From the NCBI GenBank assembly GCA_023386815.1, contig JAEWIZ010000019.1, positions 1-64,000 on the forward strand: a stretch of DNA of 64,000 nucleotides, read 5' to 3'. The translations under genes and the position numbers were made by a program. The stretch is from Bacillota bacterium (GTDB lineage Bacteria > Bacillota > Clostridia > Lachnospirales > Lachnospiraceae). The notes below the pieces were generated by a model. That model was not told the origin of the DNA and did not search any database. It saw only the letters and a list, made by a program, of their open reading frames with translations. This document shows, piece by piece, positions 17,738 through 27,153 of this stretch. Within the stretch, counting starts at the first letter, position 1. The number at the start of each line of letters is the position of its first letter.

Positions 17738-17785
17738 AGAAAGGGCTATTGCACAGAGATTAACTGTCAATAACCCTTTCTTTTT
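17738..17785 (+). terminator. Terminator of the B12/ABC operon
   Basis: AGAAAGGGCTATTG (17738-17751) pairs with CAATAACCCTTTCT (17768-17781) and is followed by a T run. Confidence 0.85.
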
Positions 17786-17905
17786 GTTATTACGAATAAA
17801 ATCTGCCGCTATAGTAAATAATCTCTTAAATGGTAAATTTTTATTGAGCAAAAGCTAGGTGATCATTTATAAGAAAATTGAGTGGATAGTATGGGAGATG
17901 ATGGC

Positions 17906-20900
17906 ATGATGCATTATAGGGCAGGCATTGATATCGGATCAACAACAGTTAAACTTGTGGTAATTAATCAAGAGAATGAGTTGATTTACAGTGAATATAG
18001 GCGACATTTATCAGATATTAAAAATACAGTGATTGAACTCATCAAAGGCTGTTATCAGGCAATGGGAAATCTTAATATAAAGCTTTGCATAACCGGTTCG
18101 GGAGGTCTTTCCATTTCAAAGTGGCTAGGAATTAGCTTTATTCAAGAAGTGGTTGCTTGCTCCAAGGCAGTACAGAGCAAACTTCCACAGACGGATGTTG
18201 TGATCGAGTTAGGAGGAGAGGATGCGAAAATAACGTATTTTCGAGGTGGCATCGAACAGCGCATGAATGGCAGCTGTGCAGGTGGTACCGGAGCTTTTAT
18301 TGATCAGATGGCGGTGCTACTGGATACGGATGCAGCAGGACTAAATGAATATGCCAAAGGACATGGTACCATATATCCTATCGCTTCCCGCTGTGGTGTG
18401 TTTGCGAAAACGGATGTGCAACCCCTCATTAATGATGGTGCCAGGAAGGAAGATATTGCTGCATCAATTCTGCAGGCAGTTGTGAATCAGACCATAGGAG
18501 GATTAGCCTGCGGAAAACCGATTCGAGGAAAGGTTACATTTCTGGGAGGACCTCTTTTCTTTCTTTCAGAACTTAGGGAAAGATTTCGTCAAAGTCTAGG
18601 ATTATCTGAGGAGGATGCAATTACGCCAGAGCACTCCCAGCTTTATGCAGCAATCGGTGCTGCTTTATCAATCGGTCAGGAGAAGAGCCTCAAGTTAGCG
18701 GAATTGGTGAAGCAGGTAGAGGTAATTGCAGCTTATCAAGAGGATGGAATTAGGTATCTGGAGCCTTTATTTACAGATGAAGCAGAGTATCAAAGTTTTA
18801 TTAATCGTCATAGCAGGGAAAGAGTAAAGAGAACAGAGCTTTCCAACTATCAAGGACATGTATACTTAGGCATTGATGCTGGCTCCACCACGACGAAAGT
18901 CGCATTAATCGGTGACAAGGGTGAATTATTATTTTCGAGATACTGTAATAACGAAGGAAATCCATTACGGAAAGTAATTGAAATATTAGCGGACTTATAT
19001 GAGCAGCTGCCGGAAGGTGTGAGATTGTGTAAATGTACGGTTACCGGTTACGGTGAAGCACTAATGAAAGCAGCACTTCATGCTGATACCAGTGAGATTG
19101 AAACCATCGCTCATTATAAAGCAGCAGAATATTTTCAGCCCGGTGTTGATTTTATTCTGGATATCGGCGGTCAGGATATGAAATGTCTTAGGATCAAGAA
19201 TTCGGCCATTGATTCGATTTTATTAAATGAGGCATGTTCCTCTGGGTGTGGGTCATTTCTGGAGGGATTTGCAAAGTCTCTTAATTTAACTCTTTCTGAC
19301 TTTGTAAAATCAGCATTATTTGCTAAATCACCAGTAGATTTGGGTACAAAATGTACCGTGTTCATGAATTCTAAGGTGAAACAGGCTCAAAAAGAAGGAC
19401 TTAGTATAGCGGATTTATCAGCAGGCTTATCCTACTCGGTTATCAAAAATGCTCTGTTTAAGGTAATAAAAATTCGGGATGAGAAAGAGCTGGGGAATAA
19501 GATCATTGTGCAAGGTGGAACCTTTTATAATGACGCAGTGCTGCGTTGCTTTGAGCTGATTACAGGAAGAGAGGTAGTTCGACCTGATATCTCCGGATTA
19601 ATGGGAGCTTATGGTGCAGCGCTTATTGCAAGGGAACGTTATCAGGAAGGGGAAGAGACGAAGTTACTTGGATTAGAGGCTTTAAAGAGGTTTTCGGTAA
19701 AGACCTCCTGCGTCCGTTGCGGCAAATGTGGGAATCAATGCTTGCTGACAGTAAACTCCTTTCCGGACGGCGAGAAGTATATTGCTGGCAATCGTTGTGA
19801 AAAGGGAGCCGGCACAGAGAAAAAGGAAAGTATAAAACTTCCTAATCTCTATTATTTTAAAAACGCAAGAACCTTCGGCTATCAGCCCTTAGATGAGAAA
19901 ATAGCGAAGCGAGGAACCATTGGAATACCGCGGGTGTTAAATATGTATGAGAATTACCCGTTCTGGTTCAACTTATTTACGGAGCTTGGATTTCGAGTGC
20001 TTTTATCTTCGCCTTCCTCAAAGCAGTTATATGAAACTGGTTTGGAATCAATTCCATCGGAGTCCGCCTGCTATCCGGCAAAGCTTAGTCATGGACATGT
20101 CAGTGACTTAATAAATCAGGGTGTGAAGACCATATTTTACCCCTGCATCGTATACGAAAAGAAAGAATTCAAGGAGGTGAGTAATCATTATAACTGCCCG
20201 GTGGTGATATCTTATCCGGAAGTAATTCGTCATAATGTGGACGGACTACAGCAACAGGTTAAGCTGATAACGCCATTTTTATCCCTGGATAATCAAAAGA
20301 TTCTGACGAAGCGATTAATTGAGGAGTTAAAGGATTATGAACTTTCGGAAGAGGAAGTAAAGCAAGCGGTTTCCCTGGCCTGGAAGGAACAGGAGGAGTA
20401 TAAAAAGGAACTTCGCGAGAAAGGTGAAGCTGTGCTAAAGCAATTAAGGAAAACAGGAGGTCGGGGAATTGTACTTTGTGGGAAACCCTATCATACCGAT
20501 CCGGAGATTAATCATGGAATCGCAGATTTAATTAATTCTTATGGCTTTGCGGTATTAACAGAGGATAGTATTGCACATCTGGCAAGTCAGATGCCAAAGC
20601 TTCGGGTTGTAGATCAATGGGTTTATAATTCAAGACTTTATCGGGCTGCTAATGTTGTAGCAAAGGACCCTTGTTTGGACTTAATTCAGCTAAATTCCTT
20701 TGGCTGTGGCTTGGATGCGGTTACTTCAGATCAAATTGCTGAGCTTTTAGCTACCGGAGATAAGATGTACACCATGATTAAGATAGATGAAGGGAATAAC
20801 CTGGGAGCTGCGAAGATAAGAATTAGGTCCCTAAAAGCCGCAGTAGAAGAGCGGACAAAGCAACAAGCAAGTGTTCATTATCTGCAAAGCGAAGCGGATT

Positions 20901-22150
20901 ATCAGATTCAAAATCCTGTTTTTACAAGGAAAATGAAACATACACATACGATCTTAGCACCTCAAATGGCACCAATTCATTTTGAAATGGTTCAAAGAGC
21001 GGCACGTGCCTGCGGATATCAGATGGTAGTACTTCCGGCTATGGATCGTGCTGCAGTGGATGAAGGATTAAAGTATGTGAATAATGATGCTTGCTATCCG
21101 GCAATCATTATGATAGGTCAATTGGTACAAGCATTAAAATCAGGTAAATATGATGTGAATAATACCTCAGTAATCATTACTCAAAGTGGTGGAGGCTGCA
21201 GAGCCACAAACTACATTGCCTTTTTAAAGCTGGGGCTAAAACAAGCAGGCTTTAGCCAGGTTCCGGTCATCTCCTTAAATACAGTTGGACTGGAACAGCA
21301 ACCGGGCTTTAAGATGACCCTCCCATTAATCAATCGTTGTATTATGGCAATTACCTATGGTGACTTGTTTATGAGAGTTTTATATCGGACAAGACCCTAT
21401 GAACGTTTTCCTGGATCAGCGGATTTATTATATGAAAAATGGATGACACGTGCCAAAGACAATGTTGACAATGGTAACCGGAGAGCCTTTCGAAAGATCC
21501 TGCATGGCATTGTACGTGATTTTGATCGACTGGAATTACTGCCAATTAAGAAACCAAAGGTAGGGGTAGTTGGTGAGATCCTTGTGAAGTATCACCCAAC
21601 TGCTAATAATGATATTGTTACTATATTAGAACAAGGAGGGGCAGAGGCTGTTGTACCCGATCTTATGGATTATTTCTTATATTCTACTTTTAATTCACGC
21701 TTCCGATTCCGATATCTTGCCGGGACGAAACTAGATATGAAAAAAGGCGATATTGCCAGGGCTTATATCATGAGCTATCGAAATATTATGGCAAAGGAGC
21801 TAAAGAAAAGTAAAAGATTTACTGCACCGACTTCCATTGAGGAATTAGCGGAGTTGGCAGGAACAATTGTATCACTTGGGAATCAAACCGGAGAAGGCTG
21901 GCTAGTTACGGCGGAGATGGCGGAGTTTGTGGAACAGGGGGTAAAAAATATCATCTGTGTCCAGCCCCTTGCTTGCCTGCCAAACCATGTAACGGGAAAA
22001 GGAATGATCAAACCCTTACGGGAAAAGTATCCAGAGGCAAATATTATGCCAATTGATTATGACCCGGGTATCTCAAGTGTGAATCAGTTAAATCGAATCA
22101 AATTATTACTTTCGATTGCAGAAAATGGGCATAAGTCCATTGTGGAATAA
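17906..22150 (+). CDS. Large 2-hydroxyacyl-CoA dehydratase activase-type protein
   Basis: A giant of about 1414 residues combining two BadF/BadG-type ASKHA ATPase domains with DUF2229 and a dehydratase-like region. The ATPase domains open with AGIDIGSTTVKLVV and YLGIDAGSTTTKVALI; each carries a Cys loop (NGSCAGGTGAF; NEACSSGCGSF), the [4Fe-4S] site of activators. A Cys-rich stretch follows (CVRCGKCGNQC), then GIPRVLNMYENYPFWF (DUF2229) and C-terminal Cys motifs. Such activases inject one electron into 2-hydroxyacyl-CoA dehydratases at the expense of ATP; this long form is common in clostridia and its partner is unknown. In-frame GTG (17882) and ATG (17891) lack ribosome sites; GGGAG precedes 17906. 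No dehydratase genes are adjacent. Confidence 0.85.
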   Translation: MMHYRAGIDIGSTTVKLVVINQENELIYSEYRRHLSDIKNTVIELIKGCYQAMGNLNIKLCITGSGGLSISKWLGISFIQEVVACSKAVQSKLPQTDVVIELGGEDAKITYFRGGIEQRMNGSCAGGTGAFIDQMAVLLDTDAAGLNEYAKGHGTIYPIASRCGVFAKTDVQPLINDGARKEDIAASILQAVVNQTIGGLACGKPIRGKVTFLGGPLFFLSELRERFRQSLGLSEEDAITPEHSQLYAAIGAALSIGQEKSLKLAELVKQVEVIAAYQEDGIRYLEPLFTDEAEYQSFINRHSRERVKRTELSNYQGHVYLGIDAGSTTTKVALIGDKGELLFSRYCNNEGNPLRKVIEILADLYEQLPEGVRLCKCTVTGYGEALMKAALHADTSEIETIAHYKAAEYFQPGVDFILDIGGQDMKCLRIKNSAIDSILLNEACSSGCGSFLEGFAKSLNLTLSDFVKSALFAKSPVDLGTKCTVFMNSKVKQAQKEGLSIADLSAGLSYSVIKNALFKVIKIRDEKELGNKIIVQGGTFYNDAVLRCFELITGREVVRPDISGLMGAYGAALIARERYQEGEETKLLGLEALKRFSVKTSCVRCGKCGNQCLLTVNSFPDGEKYIAGNRCEKGAGTEKKESIKLPNLYYFKNARTFGYQPLDEKIAKRGTIGIPRVLNMYENYPFWFNLFTELGFRVLLSSPSSKQLYETGLESIPSESACYPAKLSHGHVSDLINQGVKTIFYPCIVYEKKEFKEVSNHYNCPVVISYPEVIRHNVDGLQQQVKLITPFLSLDNQKILTKRLIEELKDYELSEEEVKQAVSLAWKEQEEYKKELREKGEAVLKQLRKTGGRGIVLCGKPYHTDPEINHGIADLINSYGFAVLTEDSIAHLASQMPKLRVVDQWVYNSRLYRAANVVAKDPCLDLIQLNSFGCGLDAVTSDQIAELLATGDKMYTMIKIDEGNNLGAAKIRIRSLKAAVEERTKQQASVHYLQSEADYQIQNPVFTRKMKHTHTILAPQMAPIHFEMVQRAARACGYQMVVLPAMDRAAVDEGLKYVNNDACYPAIIMIGQLVQALKSGKYDVNNTSVIITQSGGGCRATNYIAFLKLGLKQAGFSQVPVISLNTVGLEQQPGFKMTLPLINRCIMAITYGDLFMRVLYRTRPYERFPGSADLLYEKWMTRAKDNVDNGNRRAFRKILHGIVRDFDRLELLPIKKPKVGVVGEILVKYHPTANNDIVTILEQGGAEAVVPDLMDYFLYSTFNSRFRFRYLAGTKLDMKKGDIARAYIMSYRNIMAKELKKSKRFTAPTSIEELAELAGTIVSLGNQTGEGWLVTAEMAEFVEQGVKNIICVQPLACLPNHVTGKGMIKPLREKYPEANIMPIDYDPGISSVNQLNRIKLLLSIAENGHKSIVE

Positions 22151-22160
22151 AACCTCAGAA

Positions 22161-22210
22161 CGGGGCATGTAGGAAAAGAGCTGTGATACAACGCTTTTCT
22201 ACATGCCCCG
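22161..22210 (+). terminator. Long hairpin after the activase gene
   Basis: CGGGGCATGTAGGAAAAG (22161-22178) pairs with CTTTTCTACATGCCCCG (22194-22210) with one bulged G. It is very stable but has no following T run, so termination may be weak or the hairpin may protect the 3' end. Confidence 0.55.
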
Positions 22211-22710
22211 TGGCAGTTGATATAAGTCTACAAGTTGTGGAATAGGGTTAAAGGTCTTGCAACAATATTTAGAAAACAGAATAGGAATTTGCGAATAAGC
22301 ACTTGACACAAACATGGAAGAACTAAAGATTGATTTTTGAGACAAATAGTATATAATGTTGCTGTATTTAAGAGGATAAGTATGGGAATAAAGCTTGATA
22401 ACTTTGTTTTGAGAGTGAAAAATCTATAACAAAAGTCAAAATTCTATAAGTTATAACTGATATTTTAAATGCAAAGACATGTAAGGTCAATATTTTACAT
22501 GACAAAGAAAATGCCAGCTATTTCATGCATATTGCGTTTCAGATATCCTATCTACGAGTGGAGTATGAAAAAGAGAAAAGAATACTATTTCAACAGAAAG
22601 CAAATACTCCTGCGTTTAAAAAGTACTCCAATATGAATTCCAGTGAAAGTCATATTCGAATTCTTTCAAGTTTTTTAAGATTGCGCTTAGCGACATGATG
22701 GAGGTAAGAT
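22211..22710. other. Intergenic region before the sugar-utilisation module
   Basis: Contains a candidate promoter (TTGATT at 22330, 16-bp spacer, TATAAT at 22352-22357). From about 22450 to 22698 one frame stays open for about 80 codons and ends 13 bp before the next start codon, but has no start with a ribosome site and no recognisable domain. It could be a gene remnant or chance. Confidence 0.35.
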
Positions 22711-23736
22711 ATGGATGAATTAATTGATAAGTTTGGTAGAAAGCTCCATGTAGTGACCATTGATAATGGTTGTTTGTCTTTTACAGTACTCCCGGAGAGA
22801 GGCATGGATATTGGTGATATTTACATAAATGGAGAGAAGGTATCCTGGGAGACACCGGAGGGGGAGCTGCTTCATCCGGATAGTGTTGATTTAAAAGAAC
22901 CGGGAGCCTGGGATAAAGGATTTGTGGCCAGCGTTACGACGATTGGACCGGAGCTCTTTGGAACACCGGATGAGATCAGAACCGTGCACGGAACAGGAGC
23001 TTACTCTACGGCAGATCTTTGCACTTTTTACGTGAAGGAATCAAAAGAAGAAATAGAGGTTAATGGTACGGTGACAATTCGGGGGTATGAGAAGAAACCA
23101 GTATATCGAAAGGAAATCCGCATTGTAACTAAGCAAAATTCCACTTTTTTGACTCGTTATGAGAGAACCATCAACCTAACAGATGATAGACAGCCCATTG
23201 ATGATGGTTTTCATATACAACCGGCAGGAACTTTTGTATCAAAAGGCGGCAGATATGTGCTTCCTGTAAAAACAGAGCATATGCTACTTCGTGATTCGGC
23301 TCCCGTCGAGGAGGATCCAAAGAAAATATATGAGTACAGTAGGTCGCTAGATCCGATCCGATGTTATCAATATGTACCGGAAGAAGTAAGAGGACTTGAG
23401 ATGCTTCCTCTACCGAGCACACATCATGTTACTGCAGAGATGCTGGTGGATGATGGGTGGACGAAGGCTGTTGTTCTTGTAAGACCTTTGGATGTATTTC
23501 CAAGAACCTTGATAGCCAAACGAGCCAAAGGCAAAGCGATGTATGCCATTGAACCATGTAAGAGCAGACCAAATTCGATCAAACAAAAGGCCATTGATGG
23601 AGAACTGATGTATCTGAAACCTCACGAATATATGGATGCCTGGATTACCTTGGGATATCTTATGGAACAAAAAGAAATAAAGGAAGTTGCGTCTAGAATA
23701 GAAGAGGCGAAAGGGATAAAGGATGAAAGAAAATAG
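22711..23736 (+). CDS. DUF4432 family aldose 1-epimerase-like protein
   Basis: A 341-residue beta-sandwich protein of the galactose mutarotase-like superfamily. LPERGMDIGDIYINGEKVSW, FGTPDEIRTVHGTGAYSTA (His in the active-site region), and DDGFHIQPAG are typical of DUF4432. Members are thought to act as sugar epimerases or to bind carbohydrate. AGGTAAG precedes the ATG. Its last 14 bp overlap the sensor kinase gene, so it is the first gene of the signalling/transport operon. A role in anomer conversion of sugars imported by the module or released by the GH65 enzyme is inferred from position. Confidence 0.82.
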   Translation: MDELIDKFGRKLHVVTIDNGCLSFTVLPERGMDIGDIYINGEKVSWETPEGELLHPDSVDLKEPGAWDKGFVASVTTIGPELFGTPDEIRTVHGTGAYSTADLCTFYVKESKEEIEVNGTVTIRGYEKKPVYRKEIRIVTKQNSTFLTRYERTINLTDDRQPIDDGFHIQPAGTFVSKGGRYVLPVKTEHMLLRDSAPVEEDPKKIYEYSRSLDPIRCYQYVPEEVRGLEMLPLPSTHHVTAEMLVDDGWTKAVVLVRPLDVFPRTLIAKRAKGKAMYAIEPCKSRPNSIKQKAIDGELMYLKPHEYMDAWITLGYLMEQKEIKEVASRIEEAKGIKDERK

Positions 23737-25375
23737 TCTGATTATTAAGGTCAGCATGATATTGATGATAGCGTTTTTGTTGTATGGAATGTATGTGAGC
23801 TATGAAACCTATCGGAATATTTTAAAGGATAACAATGAATATATCGATATTATGGTTGATGTGAATATTGACAGTCTTAGACAGACCCATGAGCTGATCA
23901 GAGGAACGACGTTTTCTCTGTCAGGCAGTAATTCCATTGAAGGCTGGCGAAATGATGTTACTCGTTTCTCCAGGGGAGACAAGAAGAGTTATCTGAATCT
24001 GGAGAACCTGAATAAGGAAATGCAGAAGATTCTTACCGATAATAATGTATGGAACTTTGAACTGTTTGATTACGTGGTTATCTATGAAAATGATAAGTTG
24101 ATTGCTTTTACTTATACAAAGCCTTTTAGCACACAGCAGATTATTACCTCTTCCAAGAAGATATACGAGCAGATTAGGGATAAAGAGGATTATACGGTAG
24201 AGATTGCTCCCACAGAAGAAGATGATACAATTTACACCACACTCCGTATCAAATCAGATTTTAAAAGTCAGAAGGAGTTATACATCATCGGGGCTACGAA
24301 GGAACGATGTTTTGGTGACAGATTGAGCAGTCTGGCTACCTATGATGGTTCACTGGTATTTATGACAGACAAAGAGGGTATGGTTTATTCTTCGAATGAT
24401 AGTGAATGGCTGGGTAATAAAGTGCCAAAGAAGCTAATTGGCTTGTCTAATTCTTTAAAAAAAAGAGAGCTTGTAATGAACAGAACCAGCTATATTGTAA
24501 CAAAACGAGCGATAAACAAAGACTACAATTTTATCTATTTTTATCCAAAGCAGGAGTTAGTACTACGTACATTTTTGGGAATGAAATCCTTTCTTGTGAT
24601 ATCAATCCTTTTTGCAGCCTTTATTGTGGTTATATTTGTTCTTTTAACGAACGGGGTAAAACGTTTGGTTAAGAGTTCCTATGAATCCAAAATATTGCTG
24701 GATGAGATGGAGATTAAGTTTCTACAGCATCAAATGAATCCGCACTTTCTGTTTAATATTTTACTAACCATACAGATAAAAGCAAAAATGTCCGGAGACG
24801 AAAAGATCTATAAGATGATATCTTCGCTGTCTGCTTTATTACGGGCAGGAATCTATAAGGATGCCCGTGCTATTGTGTCACTGAAAGAGGAACTTAAGTA
24901 TGTAGAGTATTATCTCTGGCTTCAAAAGGAGCGTTTTGATGATCGCCTTAACTATAGTATTGATATATCTGATGATTCAATACTGAATTGTGAAATTCCT
25001 AGACTGATTATTGAGTCAATGGTTGAGAATGCTATTGTACATGGTATCGAGAATATGTCAGAAGGGGCCATGGTCCGTGTGACTTTGGAATATGTTGCTT
25101 CCAAGGAGAAAGAAGAGATCTTAATTCATGTCATAGACAATGGAGCCGGTTTTAATGCAGCTAAGGTCGTTTCAGAAAAAGTAGGCTTGGAAAACGACGG
25201 AAGTATTCGACGTGATAAAATGGGGCTAAACAATACCAATCAAAGATTGAAGCTGATTTACGGTGAACAATATGGTTTGAACATTCATAGTAAGGAAAAT
25301 GAAGGAACAGATATAGAAATACATATACCGAAGAAGATTATGGAGACAGAGTATGATAAAAGTAATGATAGTTGA
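23723..25375 (+). CDS. YesM-type sensor histidine kinase
   Basis: A 550-residue membrane sensor. Transmembrane helices lie at about 7-26 and 290-312 and flank an extracellular domain of about 260 residues that should sense a sugar or a sugar-binding protein. A short HAMP-like linker leads to the His_kinase domain: FLQHQMNPHFLFN holds the phosphorylated His near residue 339, and the ATP-binding part shows SMVENAIVHGI (N box) and DNGAGF (G1). The gene overlaps the DUF4432 gene upstream by 14 bp and the response regulator downstream by 23 bp, indicating strict coupling. Its target is most likely the adjacent transporter and phosphorylase genes. Confidence 0.92.
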   Translation: MKENSLIIKVSMILMIAFLLYGMYVSYETYRNILKDNNEYIDIMVDVNIDSLRQTHELIRGTTFSLSGSNSIEGWRNDVTRFSRGDKKSYLNLENLNKEMQKILTDNNVWNFELFDYVVIYENDKLIAFTYTKPFSTQQIITSSKKIYEQIRDKEDYTVEIAPTEEDDTIYTTLRIKSDFKSQKELYIIGATKERCFGDRLSSLATYDGSLVFMTDKEGMVYSSNDSEWLGNKVPKKLIGLSNSLKKRELVMNRTSYIVTKRAINKDYNFIYFYPKQELVLRTFLGMKSFLVISILFAAFIVVIFVLLTNGVKRLVKSSYESKILLDEMEIKFLQHQMNPHFLFNILLTIQIKAKMSGDEKIYKMISSLSALLRAGIYKDARAIVSLKEELKYVEYYLWLQKERFDDRLNYSIDISDDSILNCEIPRLIIESMVENAIVHGIENMSEGAMVRVTLEYVASKEKEEILIHVIDNGAGFNAAKVVSEKVGLENDGSIRRDKMGLNNTNQRLKLIYGEQYGLNIHSKENEGTDIEIHIPKKIMETEYDKSNDS

Positions 25376-26903
25376 TGATGAACGAAATATCAGAGAAGGT
25401 ATTATTCATTTAATTAATTGGAGTGAGTTGGGTTGCGAAGTGGTAAATTCCTGTAATAGTGGAAGTGCTGCACTTGCCTATATGGAAGGAAATCCGGTGG
25501 ATATCGTTGTCACTGATATTAAAATGCCAATTATGGATGGAATTGAGTTGAGTAAAAAAATAAGCGAGAAGTATTTGGCTAAGGTAATTATCTTGACAGC
25601 ATATTCCGATTTCGCACTGGCAAAGCAAGCAATAAAGTATAATGTGTCAGACTTCATTGTAAAAAATGAATTTATAGAAGAACTTCCGTTAGCGATTAAT
25701 AAAACCATAGAGAAGCTTATAAAGGAACGAGATACGAGTGGATCTGGCAAAGCAGAGGTGAACGGCAGCTTTGATTATGTTAAAGTGTTTCAGCGTCTTA
25801 TTATGACGGGGGAGATTTCAGCCAGGGATATAACAGAAGGTAAACTTGAGGAGTATCATTATGTTCTTTGTGCTTGTGATATTACCTATTATGATAAAGA
25901 AGCGGGAAATCAAAATATGCCGGAGCTTTTGAACAACATTCTTAGAATCTCTTTAAAAGACTGTAGCTACAACATTATACCCTTTACCGATTCCTATTTG
26001 ATTATTCCGGTGAGATACAAAAAGAACAGTACGATCAGTCTTAATACGATCCTGGATTATTTTAATAATATAATTATCATGATAGAAGAATTCATGAGGC
26101 TTGATATTAAACTGGGAATTAGCTCAGAAATAAAGGCTGTGAAGCAGCTTAAGAATGGCTATGAAGAGGCAAGACAAGCATTGTCTAAGATAACAAATCA
26201 GGGAACTGCTATCAAAGTGTACACCTCTCTATCTCAACCGGGTGCAATCACAGACTTCGATGTGGACAGATACACCAATATGCTGCTAGAGCTAACCTTT
26301 GATGAGGAAAATCAGGAGGCAGAAGAAAAGCTGGCTGGGGGGTTTGAAAAGCTGGCTGATACCGGCTGTACCTTTGAACAATGTCAACTGTATATGCTGG
26401 TGATCTGTAGCTCCATTATACATAAGGCTGTAAGGTATCATCTGGATGTCGATCAAGACTTTAATGAGATGGAAAAGGAAGTTTATGAGAAGATTCAGAA
26501 TGCAAAGACGATCTTTCGATTAATCCGTATAGGAAATGATACCATTGAAAGAGTTAGAGCACTGTGCATTGGCAGGAAAAACTTTAAAAACGAATTGGTA
26601 AAAAAGGTGGACGAATGTATCCGTAAGCATTACAGGGAGGATCTTAATCTTCAGTATATCTGTAATGAATTGTATCTGAACAACAGTTATGTAAGCCGTG
26701 CGTATAGAAAACTGACCGGCTATACAGTTACTGAGAAGATTGCTATGTACCGTGTGGGTAAGGCAAAAGAACTCCTGTTAAGGACTAATATGAAGATTTA
26801 TGAAATTGGACAAGCAGTTGGTTTTAAGGATGCGCCTTATTTTACCAATGTTTTTATGAAGTATACCGGTAAGAGTCCTTCTGATTTCAGACAGGAACAA
26901 TAA
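25353..26903 (+). CDS. YesN-type response regulator with AraC DNA-binding domain
   Basis: A 516-residue regulator. The receiver has the acidic pair Asp8/Asp9, the phospho-acceptor Asp55 in VVTDIKMP, Thr in ILTAYSD and Lys in FIVKNEF. A middle region of about 250 residues resembles the linker seen in YesN-type proteins. The C-terminus is an AraC-type double helix-turn-helix: LNLQYICNELYLNNSYVSRAY and MKIYEIGQAVGFKDAPYFTN followed by TGKSPSDFR. It overlaps the kinase gene, making a two-component pair. It should activate the solute-binding protein, permease and GH65 genes that follow. Confidence 0.93.
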   Translation: MIKVMIVDDERNIREGIIHLINWSELGCEVVNSCNSGSAALAYMEGNPVDIVVTDIKMPIMDGIELSKKISEKYLAKVIILTAYSDFALAKQAIKYNVSDFIVKNEFIEELPLAINKTIEKLIKERDTSGSGKAEVNGSFDYVKVFQRLIMTGEISARDITEGKLEEYHYVLCACDITYYDKEAGNQNMPELLNNILRISLKDCSYNIIPFTDSYLIIPVRYKKNSTISLNTILDYFNNIIIMIEEFMRLDIKLGISSEIKAVKQLKNGYEEARQALSKITNQGTAIKVYTSLSQPGAITDFDVDRYTNMLLELTFDEENQEAEEKLAGGFEKLADTGCTFEQCQLYMLVICSSIIHKAVRYHLDVDQDFNEMEKEVYEKIQNAKTIFRLIRIGNDTIERVRALCIGRKNFKNELVKKVDECIRKHYREDLNLQYICNELYLNNSYVSRAYRKLTGYTVTEKIAMYRVGKAKELLLRTNMKIYEIGQAVGFKDAPYFTNVFMKYTGKSPSDFRQEQ

Positions 26904-27153
26904 AGGAGAATAAAATCTGATATAAGAAACCAGTCTATCTAACCTCCATAAATTTATCATAAGCCCAGTAAAATAGATCAAAATATTGCTGTAAAGGTAA
27001 AAAACACACAAGAAAAATTAAAAATTAAGTAGTTGGAATAAGAAGTGGTCAATTTTCTATAACAGGAAGAAAAGGGATTCTATTTTGAATAAATGACAGA
27101 TACGGTATTATGATCATGCGTTAAATAATAAATTATCTATTTAGGAGGGTATT

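Noticed and set aside
17906..22150. Benzoyl-CoA reductase-type operon
   Set aside because: Only the fused activase is present; no reductase or dehydratase subunits or aromatic-degradation genes flank it.
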